NCBI GenBank assembly: GCA_020072905.1
Contig: JAIQGB010000049.1
Location: 1-33,332, forward strand
From: Terriglobia bacterium
GTDB lineage: Bacteria > Acidobacteriota > Terriglobia > UBA7540
DNA: 33,332 bases
Direction of reading: 5' to 3'
Part shown: one piece after another, positions 8,554 to 17,793 of the stretch
Layout: every line of letters starts with the position of its first letter
Numbering within the stretch: the stretch's first letter is position 1
Program-made: the position numbers and the translations under genes
Notes under the pieces: model-generated
What the model saw: only the letters and a program-made list of their open reading frames with translations
The model's database searches: none
Told to the model about the DNA's origin: nothing

Positions 8554-10313
8554 ATGGAATTTCGTTTCCCGGAAGACGCACGCTCTCCGGCCCGGAAGAT
8601 TTCCTTCCTGCAGTGTTTCGTTGCGGGCACATTTTTCTTCCTGCTCTTCGGATACTGGCGCCTACAGATCGCCCATCATCGCCAATATCTCGAACAGGCG
8701 GAACGCAACCGCATTCGCAACCTGCCGGTCATCGCGCCGCGCGGGAGGATTTTGGACCGCGAGGGGCGCGTCCTGGCGGACAACTTCCCCGCCTTCAGCG
8801 TCCTGCTCATGCGGGAAAGCCCAACGGCCCTGACGCCCGAGCGCGTGCAGGGAATCGCGCGCCGGTTGGGTGTCGATCCCGCTGACCTGGAGGGCCAGGT
8901 GGAGCGGGCGGAGAAACTCCCGCGCTTCCAACCGGTCATCCTAAAGCCGTCCGCCACGCTCGAGGACATCGCCTTTGTCGAGTCGCACCGCGTGGAGTAC
9001 CCCGAACTGGACCTCTTGCAGGTGCAGCAGCGCTCCTACCCCAAGCAGACGATCGCCGCCGCAGCACTAGGCTACGTAGGTGAAGTCTCGGAAGAAATGA
9101 TCGCCGAACGCAGCTCACCCTACCGGCCGGGCGACGTGGTCGGCAAGTCGGGAATCGAGCGCACCTACGACTCGATTCTGGCGGGGCGGGACGGGATGCG
9201 CCGGGTCATCGTCAACAGCCGCGGGCAGGAAATGGGCTCCATGACCACGATTAACGCCTTGGCTGGCAATGACTTACGGCTGACGATTGACCTCGACCGG
9301 AGAAACTGACCTCGGACCCTCAAAAGCCGCTGATGAACAAGGCCATCCAGGCGCACTTGGCGCCGGGCTCGGTCTTCAAGATCATCACCGGCGCCGCGGC
9401 CCTGGAAACCGGAACCATCAAACCCAGCTACACGCTGTACTGCCCGGGGCTGGTCAACATTTATGGGCATACCTATCACGACTGGGTCTGGAGTAAGGGC
9501 CGCGGGCATGGGAGCGTGGACTTCCACCAAGCCATCGTGCACTCCTGCGACGTGTATTTCTACACCCTCGGCAAACTCCTGGGGATAGACAAAATTGCCT
9601 ATTTCGCCCATGGCCTTGGACTCGGCGCGCGCACGGGGATTGATCTGCCTGGTGAAGATTCCGGCCTGGTTCCCTCGCCTGAATGGGTGAAACGGGTTTT
9701 CAAACGGCAATGGTGGCCAGGAGAAACGATCTCCGTCGCCATCGGCCAGGGCGCGGTAGCCGTCACGCCTGTGCAACTCGCCTACGCTCTCGGCGGGATC
9801 GCTTCCGGGGGAGAGTTTCGCCGGCCCCATCTGGCCTTCCGTAACCAGCTTCTTGCCCTGGGCGTGGAGCCTGGACAGCAAGTAGAGGATCGCCGCTCCC
9901 CCTTAAGCGAGGAGACCGTCGATGCTCTCTCCCGCGGCATGTGGGGAGCGGTCAACGAAGGGGGCACGGGCGCCGCCGCCTACGAGCTGGGGCTGGATAT
10001 CGCCGGCAAGACCGGAACCGCACAGGTCGTGAGCGTCGGTCTGCAGCAGGCCGCCAAGAAGCACGAGTATCGGAGCAACGCCTGGTTTGTGGCCTACTCG
10101 CCGAGCGCGAAGCCCGAGATCGTGGTTGCAGCCCTGGTCATGCAGGGCGAGCACTCTACCGTCGCGGTGCCCATCGCGCGCGACGTCATCAAAGCGTACC
10201 TGCAGAAGAAAGCGGCGCGACGGCCTCCACCCAATCAGCTTCAGACTCAGATTCGGGTGATGAGCGAGGCCCGGGAGCTTCCACCCGGCCCCGCCGCGGG
10301 AAGAGCGCATTAG
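8554..10313 (+). pseudogene. mrdA: penicillin-binding protein 2 (MrdA), split into two ORFs (8554-9309 and 9333-10313 or slightly upstream) with missing internal segment
   Basis: N-part LPVIAPRGRILDREGRVLADN...LRLTIDLD; C-part (EKLTSD)PQKPLMNKAIQAHLAPGSVFKI, HSCDVYF, AGKTGTAQ; frames differ and about 50 residues between LTIDLD and SDPQKPL are absent. Confidence 0.85.
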
Positions 10314-10334
10314 AATGGCCACCGGATTCGGCTC

Positions 10335-11423
10335 ATGAGGAAAACGGTCCGCCTTCGCGACTCGGACTGGGTCTTGCTCGCCTTGGCCTTGGCCATCGCC
10401 GCCATAGGCATCGCCGAGATTTACAGCACGACAGCACACACGCCCCTGGCTGTCCAGGTCAAGAGGCAGGTCTACTGGGTGCTTATCGGGTCGTTCCTGG
10501 CAATCGCGGTTAGCTGGCTCGACTACCACCGGGTGATCGAACTAATCCCTTGGATCTATGGGGCTTGTATGCTGGCACTGGGGGGCCTGCTGGTCCTGGG
10601 CCCTACGATCGCCGGGGCCAAGCGATGGATTCCCATCGGCGGCCTTACTTTCCAAGTGTCAGAGATGGCGAAGTTAGTTATAATACTTATTGTGGCGGCC
10701 TATTTCGCCGATCGACAAGGCAAGTTTGTCACCTGGAAAGACTACCTGAAACTAGGAGCTTTGGTGGGCCTGCCGGCGGTTCTTGTGGCTATGGAACCCG
10801 ACCTCGGCACGGCACTGACTTTCTTTCCAATTGTCGCCGCCGGTTTCTTCCTGGCGGGCATTCGGCCGAGGCAAGTTGCGGTGCTGGCCTTGCTAGCAGC
10901 GATGATGCTCCCGGTTGGCTGGCACTTGTTGAAGCCATACCAGCGGGAACGGCTGATCAGCTACGTTCACCCCTCACACGACACCCAAGGCTCAAGTTAC
11001 CAGGGAACGCAGGCGAAGATCGCCATCGGTTCGGGCGGCTTCTGGGGGAAAGGTTTTGCCAGCGGGACGCAAAGCAGGCTGGGGTTTGTCCCTGTTTCCC
11101 ACGCCGACTTCATCTTCGCCGCCTTCGCCGAGGAACAGGGGTTCGTGGGCACGCTCATCGTTTTGCTCTTGTATCTGGCCTTCCTCCTTCGGCTCCTCGA
11201 TGGGGCCCAAACGGCCGGTGACCGTGCCGGAAGTTTCTTGCTTGTAGGTTTCGCGGCGGTTCTGTTTTTTCAAGTCGCCGTCAACGTCGGCATGATGATC
11301 GGTTTCTTTCCGATCACCGGCATTCCTTTGCCGCTCATGAGCCAGGGAGGTTCCTCGGCACTGTTCACCTTCCTGGGTCTGGGGCTGGCAATGAGTGTCA
11401 AGATGCGGCGATTCGTGAACTGA
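10335..11423 (+). CDS. rodA: rod shape-determining protein RodA (SEDS)
   Basis: GAKRWIPIGGLTFQVSEMAKL...PITGIPLPLMSQGGSSALFTFLGLGLAMSV. Confidence 0.92.
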   Translation: MRKTVRLRDSDWVLLALALAIAAIGIAEIYSTTAHTPLAVQVKRQVYWVLIGSFLAIAVSWLDYHRVIELIPWIYGACMLALGGLLVLGPTIAGAKRWIPIGGLTFQVSEMAKLVIILIVAAYFADRQGKFVTWKDYLKLGALVGLPAVLVAMEPDLGTALTFFPIVAAGFFLAGIRPRQVAVLALLAAMMLPVGWHLLKPYQRERLISYVHPSHDTQGSSYQGTQAKIAIGSGGFWGKGFASGTQSRLGFVPVSHADFIFAAFAEEQGFVGTLIVLLLYLAFLLRLLDGAQTAGDRAGSFLLVGFAAVLFFQVAVNVGMMIGFFPITGIPLPLMSQGGSSALFTFLGLGLAMSVKMRRFVN

Positions 11424-11677
11424 GCACACTCGTCGCTTTGGGTGGGGAATTTATCTAGCCAGCCGGTCGAAGGACGCCGGCTGAATTGGACAGGGTGGGT
11501 CCTGGCGGCCTGCGGACTTCGTAGGTACTGTCGAAGCCACCCACAGAATCTGGGGTCCGGTCGTGCTGCCTCTTCGCCCCCCCGGGGTGGGGAGCCGCGG
11601 CCGGAAAGAGCTCACCAGGAGTTGATCTCCCGCGGAACGGGATGGATCCTCCGGGAGGCTCCCGTTAAGGAGTTCCC

Positions 11678-14299
11678 ATGGCCAAGGAGTTGTATGTTTC
11701 CTCGTCTCCTCACGAGACGAAGATCGCCGTGTTCGAAGACGACCAACTGGTGGAAGTGTATTACGAGCGGGAAGCGGACGTGGGCCTGGTCGGCAGCATT
11801 TACAAGGGCCGCGTGAGCCGCGTATTGCCGGGAATGCAGTCGGCGTTTGTCAACATCGGTCTGGAGCGAGACGCCTTCCTTTACGTGTCGGACTTCGTCG
11901 AAGACGAAGAAGAGTACGACAAAATCTTCTCCGAAGCCGAAGCACGTGCGACGCGCTTTGTGCAAAGCCCCCAGGCGGTTACCGAACCCTCCGTGAGCCC
12001 TCCTCCACCCAGCGAACCGGCTCCCGCGGAGGCTCTCGAGACTCCACCCCCGGCAGCGCGCGTCGAGAGCGCAGAGGCAAGCGAGTCGCCTGCTCCCTCG
12101 GCGACAACGGCGCCACCGTCTCCCTTCCGGCCATCCGGTGAACGCGGGGAATCCCACCGTCACGAGCAGCTTCGCGGGCGACGGCGGCGGAGTCGCGGCG
12201 GGCGCGATTTCCGCTCTGGCCCCCCGGTCGAAGCTCCCGTGCGCCCGACTGAGCACGTGGAGCACCCAACGCCGCACAGCTTTGAAATCCTGCCCGGAGA
12301 ATCCCTGGCCAAGTACCGCGGCACGGCGGCCGAAGCTGGTGCAGGAGAAGTTGCGGCGGCCGAGCCCCCTGCTGCGGAGGCTCCTCCGGAGAGCCCCGAC
12401 ATTACCGAATCGAAAGTGCCGGCGGAAACCGCGGTTTACGTCAGGGCCACGGAGGAGCAGCCCGGACCCGTCGCCGCGCCAAATCTCGATCCCGTCGCAC
12501 CGAGCGCGGATTCCCCTGCGCCTTCCGAGCCGGAGTCTCGACCCGAGGAGGACGCGATTTCTTTCCCGGGCGGAATTGCGATGGTTGGCCCCTCCCCTGC
12601 CCCCGCTGAGGCAGCGCAGGCTGCCCCACGCGAGCCTGTAGCCACACTGCCTGCTGAAACCTCTCCGGCTCCTCGTGAAACTCACGAGGAGTCTGGCGGA
12701 GCGGAAGAAACGCTGGAGGGAAGGCCCTGGCTCCTCAGACGGCCAAGCCCCGAGGCTCCTGCAGCCCCGGAGTCATCCGCTGCCGCGATCGAGGAAGTCG
12801 AGGCGGAGTCAGAACTGGAACCTCCGGCCCTCGATCCGGTCGCCGAGGAGTTTGTTGAAGAGCATCTCGCCGAGGAAACCGCCCCAACCGAGTCCGCAGA
12901 GCCAAATCAGAGCGCGACGGCTCCAACCGAGGAAACAACCTCCTCTCAACCTCCTGGCGAGCCAGGGGAAAAGAAATATACTCTGCGCGAGCCCTACCAG
13001 CGCCCACGCTTTGCGCCGCGTCGCCGCCGGGGGCGTCGCGGCATGGGAAAACCCCGCGCGCCGGGCTACGAGTCCCCCCGCCCCGGTAACAACACCCCCG
13101 TCCAGATCAGCGATCTGCTCAAGGAAGGGCAGGAGATCCTGGTGCAGATTGCCAAGGAACCGCTCGGCACCAAGGGTGCGCGCATCACCTCGCACATCGC
13201 GCTCCCCGGCCGCTACCTGGTCTTCATGCCCACCATCGACCACATCGGGGTCTCCCGCAAGATCTCGTCGGAGGAAGAGCGCCTGCGGCTGCGCAATATC
13301 ATCCTGGAGAACAAAGGTACACTCACGGGGGGCTTCATCGTACGCACGGCGGGCGCCGGCCGGTCGGAGGAAGAACTCAAAGCCGACCTGAGGTTCCTCT
13401 CCACGCTCTGGAGCGACATCCGGGCGAAAGCCGAAAGGGCAAAAGCGCCCGCGCTCCTCCACCGCGATCTGGACCTCGTCCAGCGCATCCTCCGCGATAC
13501 GCTCTCGCCGGATTTCAAGCAAGTGCGCGTGGACAATGAAGTCGAGTACGAGCGCTGCGTGGAGTTCGTCAACCGCTGCCAGCCGTCGCTGGTTGGCCAC
13601 GTCAAGCTCTACACGCGGAACACGCCGCTTTTCGAGGAATTCGGCATCCAGCAAGAAGTGGATAAAGCGCTCAAGCCCAAGGTGTGGTTGAAGTCCGGGG
13701 GCTATATCGTCCTCAACCAAACCGAAGCGCTGGTGGCAATCGACGTCAACACGGGCAAGTACGTCGGCAAGACGAACCGCCTGGAAGACACGATCGTCAA
13801 GACCAACATCGATGCGATCAACGAGATCGTGCGCCAGATCCGCCTGCGCGATCTGGGCGGCATCATCGTCATCGATTTCATCGACATGGATGAGCGGCGC
13901 AACCGCCAGAAGGTGGTCCAGGCGCTTGAGGAGGCTCTGCGCCGCGACCGCGCGCCGACCAAGGTCCTTTCCTTCAACGATTTCGGATTGGTGGCGATCA
14001 CCCGCAAGCGCGTCAAGCAATCGCTCGAGCGCACGCTCTGCCAGCCGTGTGTTTACTGCACGGGGTCAGGCTGGATTAAATCCGTCAACACGGTTTGCAA
14101 CGAGATTTTGGGCGAAGTCAGGAAAATGGCTCGGGAGCTGGAAGGCGATTCCATAACCCTGCGCGTCAATCCGGATGTCGCCCACGCGCTCAAGTCGCGC
14201 CAGGGAGCGCTGCTCTCCGAGCTCGAGTCGCTCACCCACAAAGACATCATCATCAAGAGCGACGCGACAGTGCATCAGGAAAGGTTTGAGATTTACTAA
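11678..14299 (+). CDS. rng: ribonuclease E/G with very long low-complexity insertion in the S1 domain
   Basis: IYKGRVSRVLPGMQSAFVNIGLERDAFLYVSD; EPLGTKGARITSHIALPGRYLVFMP; GGYIVLNQTEALVAIDVNTGKYVG; DLGGIIVIDFIDM. Confidence 0.93.
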   Translation: MAKELYVSSSPHETKIAVFEDDQLVEVYYEREADVGLVGSIYKGRVSRVLPGMQSAFVNIGLERDAFLYVSDFVEDEEEYDKIFSEAEARATRFVQSPQAVTEPSVSPPPPSEPAPAEALETPPPAARVESAEASESPAPSATTAPPSPFRPSGERGESHRHEQLRGRRRRSRGGRDFRSGPPVEAPVRPTEHVEHPTPHSFEILPGESLAKYRGTAAEAGAGEVAAAEPPAAEAPPESPDITESKVPAETAVYVRATEEQPGPVAAPNLDPVAPSADSPAPSEPESRPEEDAISFPGGIAMVGPSPAPAEAAQAAPREPVATLPAETSPAPRETHEESGGAEETLEGRPWLLRRPSPEAPAAPESSAAAIEEVEAESELEPPALDPVAEEFVEEHLAEETAPTESAEPNQSATAPTEETTSSQPPGEPGEKKYTLREPYQRPRFAPRRRRGRRGMGKPRAPGYESPRPGNNTPVQISDLLKEGQEILVQIAKEPLGTKGARITSHIALPGRYLVFMPTIDHIGVSRKISSEEERLRLRNIILENKGTLTGGFIVRTAGAGRSEEELKADLRFLSTLWSDIRAKAERAKAPALLHRDLDLVQRILRDTLSPDFKQVRVDNEVEYERCVEFVNRCQPSLVGHVKLYTRNTPLFEEFGIQQEVDKALKPKVWLKSGGYIVLNQTEALVAIDVNTGKYVGKTNRLEDTIVKTNIDAINEIVRQIRLRDLGGIIVIDFIDMDERRNRQKVVQALEEALRRDRAPTKVLSFNDFGLVAITRKRVKQSLERTLCQPCVYCTGSGWIKSVNTVCNEILGEVRKMARELEGDSITLRVNPDVAHALKSRQGALLSELESLTHKDIIIKSDATVHQERFEIY

Positions 14300-14318
14300 A
14301 GGGGAAACGCTCCGGTAT

Positions 14319-14337
14319 GCCCTCTCCTGAGGAGGGC
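14319..14337 (+). terminator. possible hairpin after rng
   Basis: GCCCTC-tcctgag-GAGGGC 20 nt after rng stop; no clear U-tract. Confidence 0.3.
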
Positions 14338-14503
14338 GGATCACGCCTCAATGGCCAAACAGGAATTCCCACTTCCGATGCGATTAGCTCCCCTGCCGAT
14401 TCCTGCCCGGCAAGCTGGCCCGAAACGTGATATTGTTTGCCGCGTCTCGCGAAGCAGGTAGTCGGGACCGGCAGCCGCTGGTTGGGCCAAAGATCCTGCA
14501 ACC

Positions 14504-16057
14504 ATGCACATCCTTTTCTACGTGCCGGACAACGAGGTCACGGGAAACTTTATTCCCCAACTCTGGCCTTTCTTGCTCCAGGCGCTGACCCCCAAAGAAC
14601 ACCGCGTCACCATCATCGACGGCAACGCTCAGCACCTGCGGGCCCACGAGCTGGTCCAATTCATAGCTCAAAACAATGTTGATCTGGTGGGCATGGGGTT
14701 CATGACCCGGATGGCGCAGAGTGCCTACCGGATGGCGACCGCCATTCGCAAGGCCAGCAAGGTGCCGATCGTCATGGGGGGGCCACACGTCACCGCCGTC
14801 CCCGACGAGCCCTTGGGTCTGACGGGCCAGCCACGGCATGCCGACGCGGTGGTGATCGGCGAAGCGGACAACATCTGGCCCCGGGTTGTGCGTGACGCCG
14901 TTCTCGGAAAACTTCAGGGTCTCTACCGGCCGGAGATGGTGGACGGAGAAGAGGCCAAGCCCTCGCTCGCCGACTATCCGGCCATCCCCTGGGAGCAGGT
15001 GGACCTTTCAAGGTTCAACTTGATGCGGTTTGTCCCGGCGGGAGTCAGGCGACTGTTGAGACGCCTCGGCTTTACCTACGACGCCGCCTTTGCCATTCCG
15101 GTGGAGACCAGCCGCGGTTGCCCCTACGGATGCGAGTTCTGCACCGTGACGGGATTCTTTGGACACGACCTCCGTTACCGGAGCAATGAGGACGTCGTCG
15201 CCGAGTTGCTGCGACTGAAGGCGATGGCCAAGGAGAAGAATGGCCTGACCATGGCCTTCTTCGTGGACGATAATTTTGCCATCCATCGCGCCCGGACCAA
15301 ATCCCTGTTGCGCGATATGATCCGGCACGACGCCTGTATTCCCTGGACGGGCCAGGTCAGTATCAACCTCTTGCAGGATGAGGAGCTCGTGCGATTGATC
15401 GCGGCCAGCGGTGCCCGCTGGATTTTCATGGGTCTGGAATCAGTGGACCCGGCCAGTCTGAAGCTGGCTCACAAGGAGTTCAATAAACCCGCTCAGTACG
15501 CGGCCGTTCTCAACACGCTGGCCAAATACAACCTCTACGGCATCACTTCTTTTATCTACGGCTTGGATGGCGACGGGCTTGGTGTGTCTCGCCAGACGGT
15601 CGAGCAGGTGGACCAGTGGCCACCCGGCTTGCCGGTGTTCGGATTGCTGACTCCGTATCCCGCGACGCCCTTGTACGATCGGCTTCAGGCGGAAGGACGG
15701 GTGACTCGCCCGCAGCACTGGCTGGATTTCCGCGCCTTCAAGACGGCCTATCTTCCCAAGGGTATGACGCCCGAGGAAGCAGAAGCCGAAGTCCGCCAGT
15801 CCTGGAACTACTGTTACGCGCCAGCTTCCTTCCAGAAGGCTCAGAAGTGGCTGGTTGAAAATCAGAAGTCCTTTGGCTATCAGCTCATGCACTTTGTGGC
15901 GCGCATGCTTTTCCGCGGAATCTATTTTCCCCAAATGAACCGCTGGGCCTGGATCAAGCTCCTGGCCCAAAACAACCGCACGCTGGGTAGCCTGGTCCTT
16001 TCCGGGTTGCGCTCGCAGCGCAGGGTGAAGGTCTTGACGCCGGCGCCCCAGCAATAA
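14504..16057 (+). CDS. B12-binding domain radical SAM protein
   Basis: N-term cobalamin-binding-like fold (VDLVGMGFMTRMAQSAYRMATAIRKASKVPIVMGGPHVT), CPYGCEFC radical SAM motif. Confidence 0.88.
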   Translation: MHILFYVPDNEVTGNFIPQLWPFLLQALTPKEHRVTIIDGNAQHLRAHELVQFIAQNNVDLVGMGFMTRMAQSAYRMATAIRKASKVPIVMGGPHVTAVPDEPLGLTGQPRHADAVVIGEADNIWPRVVRDAVLGKLQGLYRPEMVDGEEAKPSLADYPAIPWEQVDLSRFNLMRFVPAGVRRLLRRLGFTYDAAFAIPVETSRGCPYGCEFCTVTGFFGHDLRYRSNEDVVAELLRLKAMAKEKNGLTMAFFVDDNFAIHRARTKSLLRDMIRHDACIPWTGQVSINLLQDEELVRLIAASGARWIFMGLESVDPASLKLAHKEFNKPAQYAAVLNTLAKYNLYGITSFIYGLDGDGLGVSRQTVEQVDQWPPGLPVFGLLTPYPATPLYDRLQAEGRVTRPQHWLDFRAFKTAYLPKGMTPEEAEAEVRQSWNYCYAPASFQKAQKWLVENQKSFGYQLMHFVARMLFRGIYFPQMNRWAWIKLLAQNNRTLGSLVLSGLRSQRRVKVLTPAPQQ

Positions 16058-16194
16058 AACTTATCGAACAGGATCTCTCCTCGTAATGCCCTGTTGTGAT
16101 GTGCCGCCAACGGGGCCGCCTTGCGGCCAACCCCTGGCCCTTCGGATCCCGCGCCGGTTCACGCCTGATTCCTGGTCCTTGCTTCTCCCCTTCC

Positions 16195-16812
16195 TCAGTC
16201 GGTATCGTATCGCTGCTCCTTCCAAGGATCCCCATACATGTGATAGCCGTTCTGCTCCCAGAAGCCTAGCCGGTCATGGGGAAGGAACTCCAACCCGCGC
16301 ACCCACTTGGCGCTTTTCCAGCCGTAGAGCTTGGGCACGACCAGGCGCAGCGGGCCCCCATGCTCGGGAGTGAGCGGTTCGCCGTCGTGCTTCAGTGCGA
16401 AGAGCACGCTGCCCTCGAGAAGATCCCTCAGCGGGATGTTCGTCGCGTAACCCTCCGAGGCGTGAACCAGCACATGCGTCGCTTCGGGTTTCGGCCGAGT
16501 CAGGTTGCAGACCGCCTGAAACGGGATGCCCTCCCAGCGGTTATCAAACCGGCTCCACCGCGTCACGCAATGGAAGTCGGCTGTGACCTCAGTTCGCGGC
16601 AGCTTCAAAAACTCGTCCCAGGTCAGGCGCAGGGGGGCGTCGACCAGCCCGGAAGTGCAAAAGTCCCACGTCGCGGAATCAAACTCCGGGACATCGGCGT
16701 AGTGAAGGACCGGCCACTTCAGCGTTGCAACCTGGCCAGGCGGAAGGCGGCCCTCTTCCTTCATCCGGGCTTCAAGGAGTTTGCGCTCGCTGTTGTTCGA
16801 AAAGATGCCCAC
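16195..16812 (-). CDS. sulfite oxidase-like molybdopterin oxidoreductase
   Basis: VTADFHCVTRWSRFDNRWEGIPF; HGGPLRLVVPKLYGWKSAKWVRGLEF. Confidence 0.88.
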   Translation of the reverse strand: MGIFSNNSERKLLEARMKEEGRLPPGQVATLKWPVLHYADVPEFDSATWDFCTSGLVDAPLRLTWDEFLKLPRTEVTADFHCVTRWSRFDNRWEGIPFQAVCNLTRPKPEATHVLVHASEGYATNIPLRDLLEGSVLFALKHDGEPLTPEHGGPLRLVVPKLYGWKSAKWVRGLEFLPHDRLGFWEQNGYHMYGDPWKEQRYDTD

Positions 16813-16917
16813 CCAGTCCTCCCCTCGATCCGAGGCTTTTGCGCGACCTGCCCTGACTATTAGATACTTGAGCAGGGCGCTCGTTACAATCGGTTAGCGC
16901 GCCCGGGCACGGCCCTT

Positions 16918-17307
16918 ATGGAATCCTCCATTTCAGAAGGCATCCAGCTTTTCAACACGCAGAAGTTCTTTGAAGCCCACGAAGCCTTGGAAATCGTCTG
17001 GCTGCAAGCCCGGGGCGAGCAGAAGACGTTCCTCCACGGCCTGATCCAGGTCGCTGCGGCGTTTCACCATTTCACGCGCGATAATCTCCCGGGGTTTCGG
17101 TCGCTGCTTGAAAAGGGTTTGAGGAAGCTGGAAAAGTCCGGGGAAGGATGGGGCGGGATTCAGTTGGCTGATCTTCTAGACCAGCTTCAACCCTGGCGGG
17201 AATTGGCACGACAGGTGGGCGCGCTACCGCCTTCGCGCGGCCCACAAGAAATCAGACGCTCGGTTCTACTCCCGTTCCCCCGGATCGCACCTGCGCCGCG
17301 GGAATGA
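16918..17307 (+). CDS. DUF309 family protein
   Basis: GIQLFNTQKFFEAHEALEIVWLQARGEQKTFLHGLIQVAAAFHHF. Confidence 0.85.
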   Translation: MESSISEGIQLFNTQKFFEAHEALEIVWLQARGEQKTFLHGLIQVAAAFHHFTRDNLPGFRSLLEKGLRKLEKSGEGWGGIQLADLLDQLQPWRELARQVGALPPSRGPQEIRRSVLLPFPRIAPAPRE

Positions 17308-17346
17308 ACATCCGCAGAGACACCACGCACTGAATCCGCCTTCGTC

Positions 17347-17374
17347 ATTCACAATTCACCATTCATCATTCTTC
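17347..17374. repeat. degenerate array, exact 7-nt period, overlapping the cupredoxin 3' end
   Basis: attcaca attcacc attcatc attcttc. Confidence 0.8.
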
Positions 17375-17743
17375 GACGACTAGCTTTCCCTTCATTTTTC
17401 CGTGTCCGAAGCCGCAGAATTCCGAGCACTGGAACTTGAATGTGCCCACCTTGTCCGCCGTGAATTCGATAGTGGTGGGATCGCCCTTCTTGAGTTTCTG
17501 GTCGATGCCGAACGCCTCAAGCTTGAAGCCATGCTCGCGATCGAGCGCGGTGATGACGAGCTTGACGTGCTCGCCCTTCTTCACGGTGATGAGGTTGGGA
17601 TTGAACTCATACTTCTTGGCAGTCATTTGAACCTCGTGCACACCGCCCGGTGCGGACGGCGCCGCCGGTTCTTGCGCGAGGGCGCGCAGCGCCAGCGCCA
17701 CGAGCACCGCCAAAGCCAATAGATAGGTCTTGGATCGCTTCAT
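17366..17743 (-). CDS. secreted cupredoxin-domain protein with CuA-like motif
   Basis: Signal peptide MKRSKTYLLALAVLVALALRALAQ; CSEFCGFGHGKM (CxxxCxxxHxxM). Confidence 0.85.
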   Translation of the reverse strand: MKRSKTYLLALAVLVALALRALAQEPAAPSAPGGVHEVQMTAKKYEFNPNLITVKKGEHVKLVITALDREHGFKLEAFGIDQKLKKGDPTTIEFTADKVGTFKFQCSEFCGFGHGKMKGKLVVEE

Positions 17744-17793
17744 GATTTTCTCCTGTTCTGACACGGCCCCCCAGGCGGAGGCCCACGGATTAG

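Noticed and set aside
11979-12685. Several alternative ORFs over the rng low-complexity region
   Set aside because: Frame-shifted readings of the Pro/Glu-rich insert; the long rng frame is continuous
12809-14020. 403-aa antisense ORF in rng
   Set aside because: Antisense artefact; the sense strand encodes conserved RNase E/G
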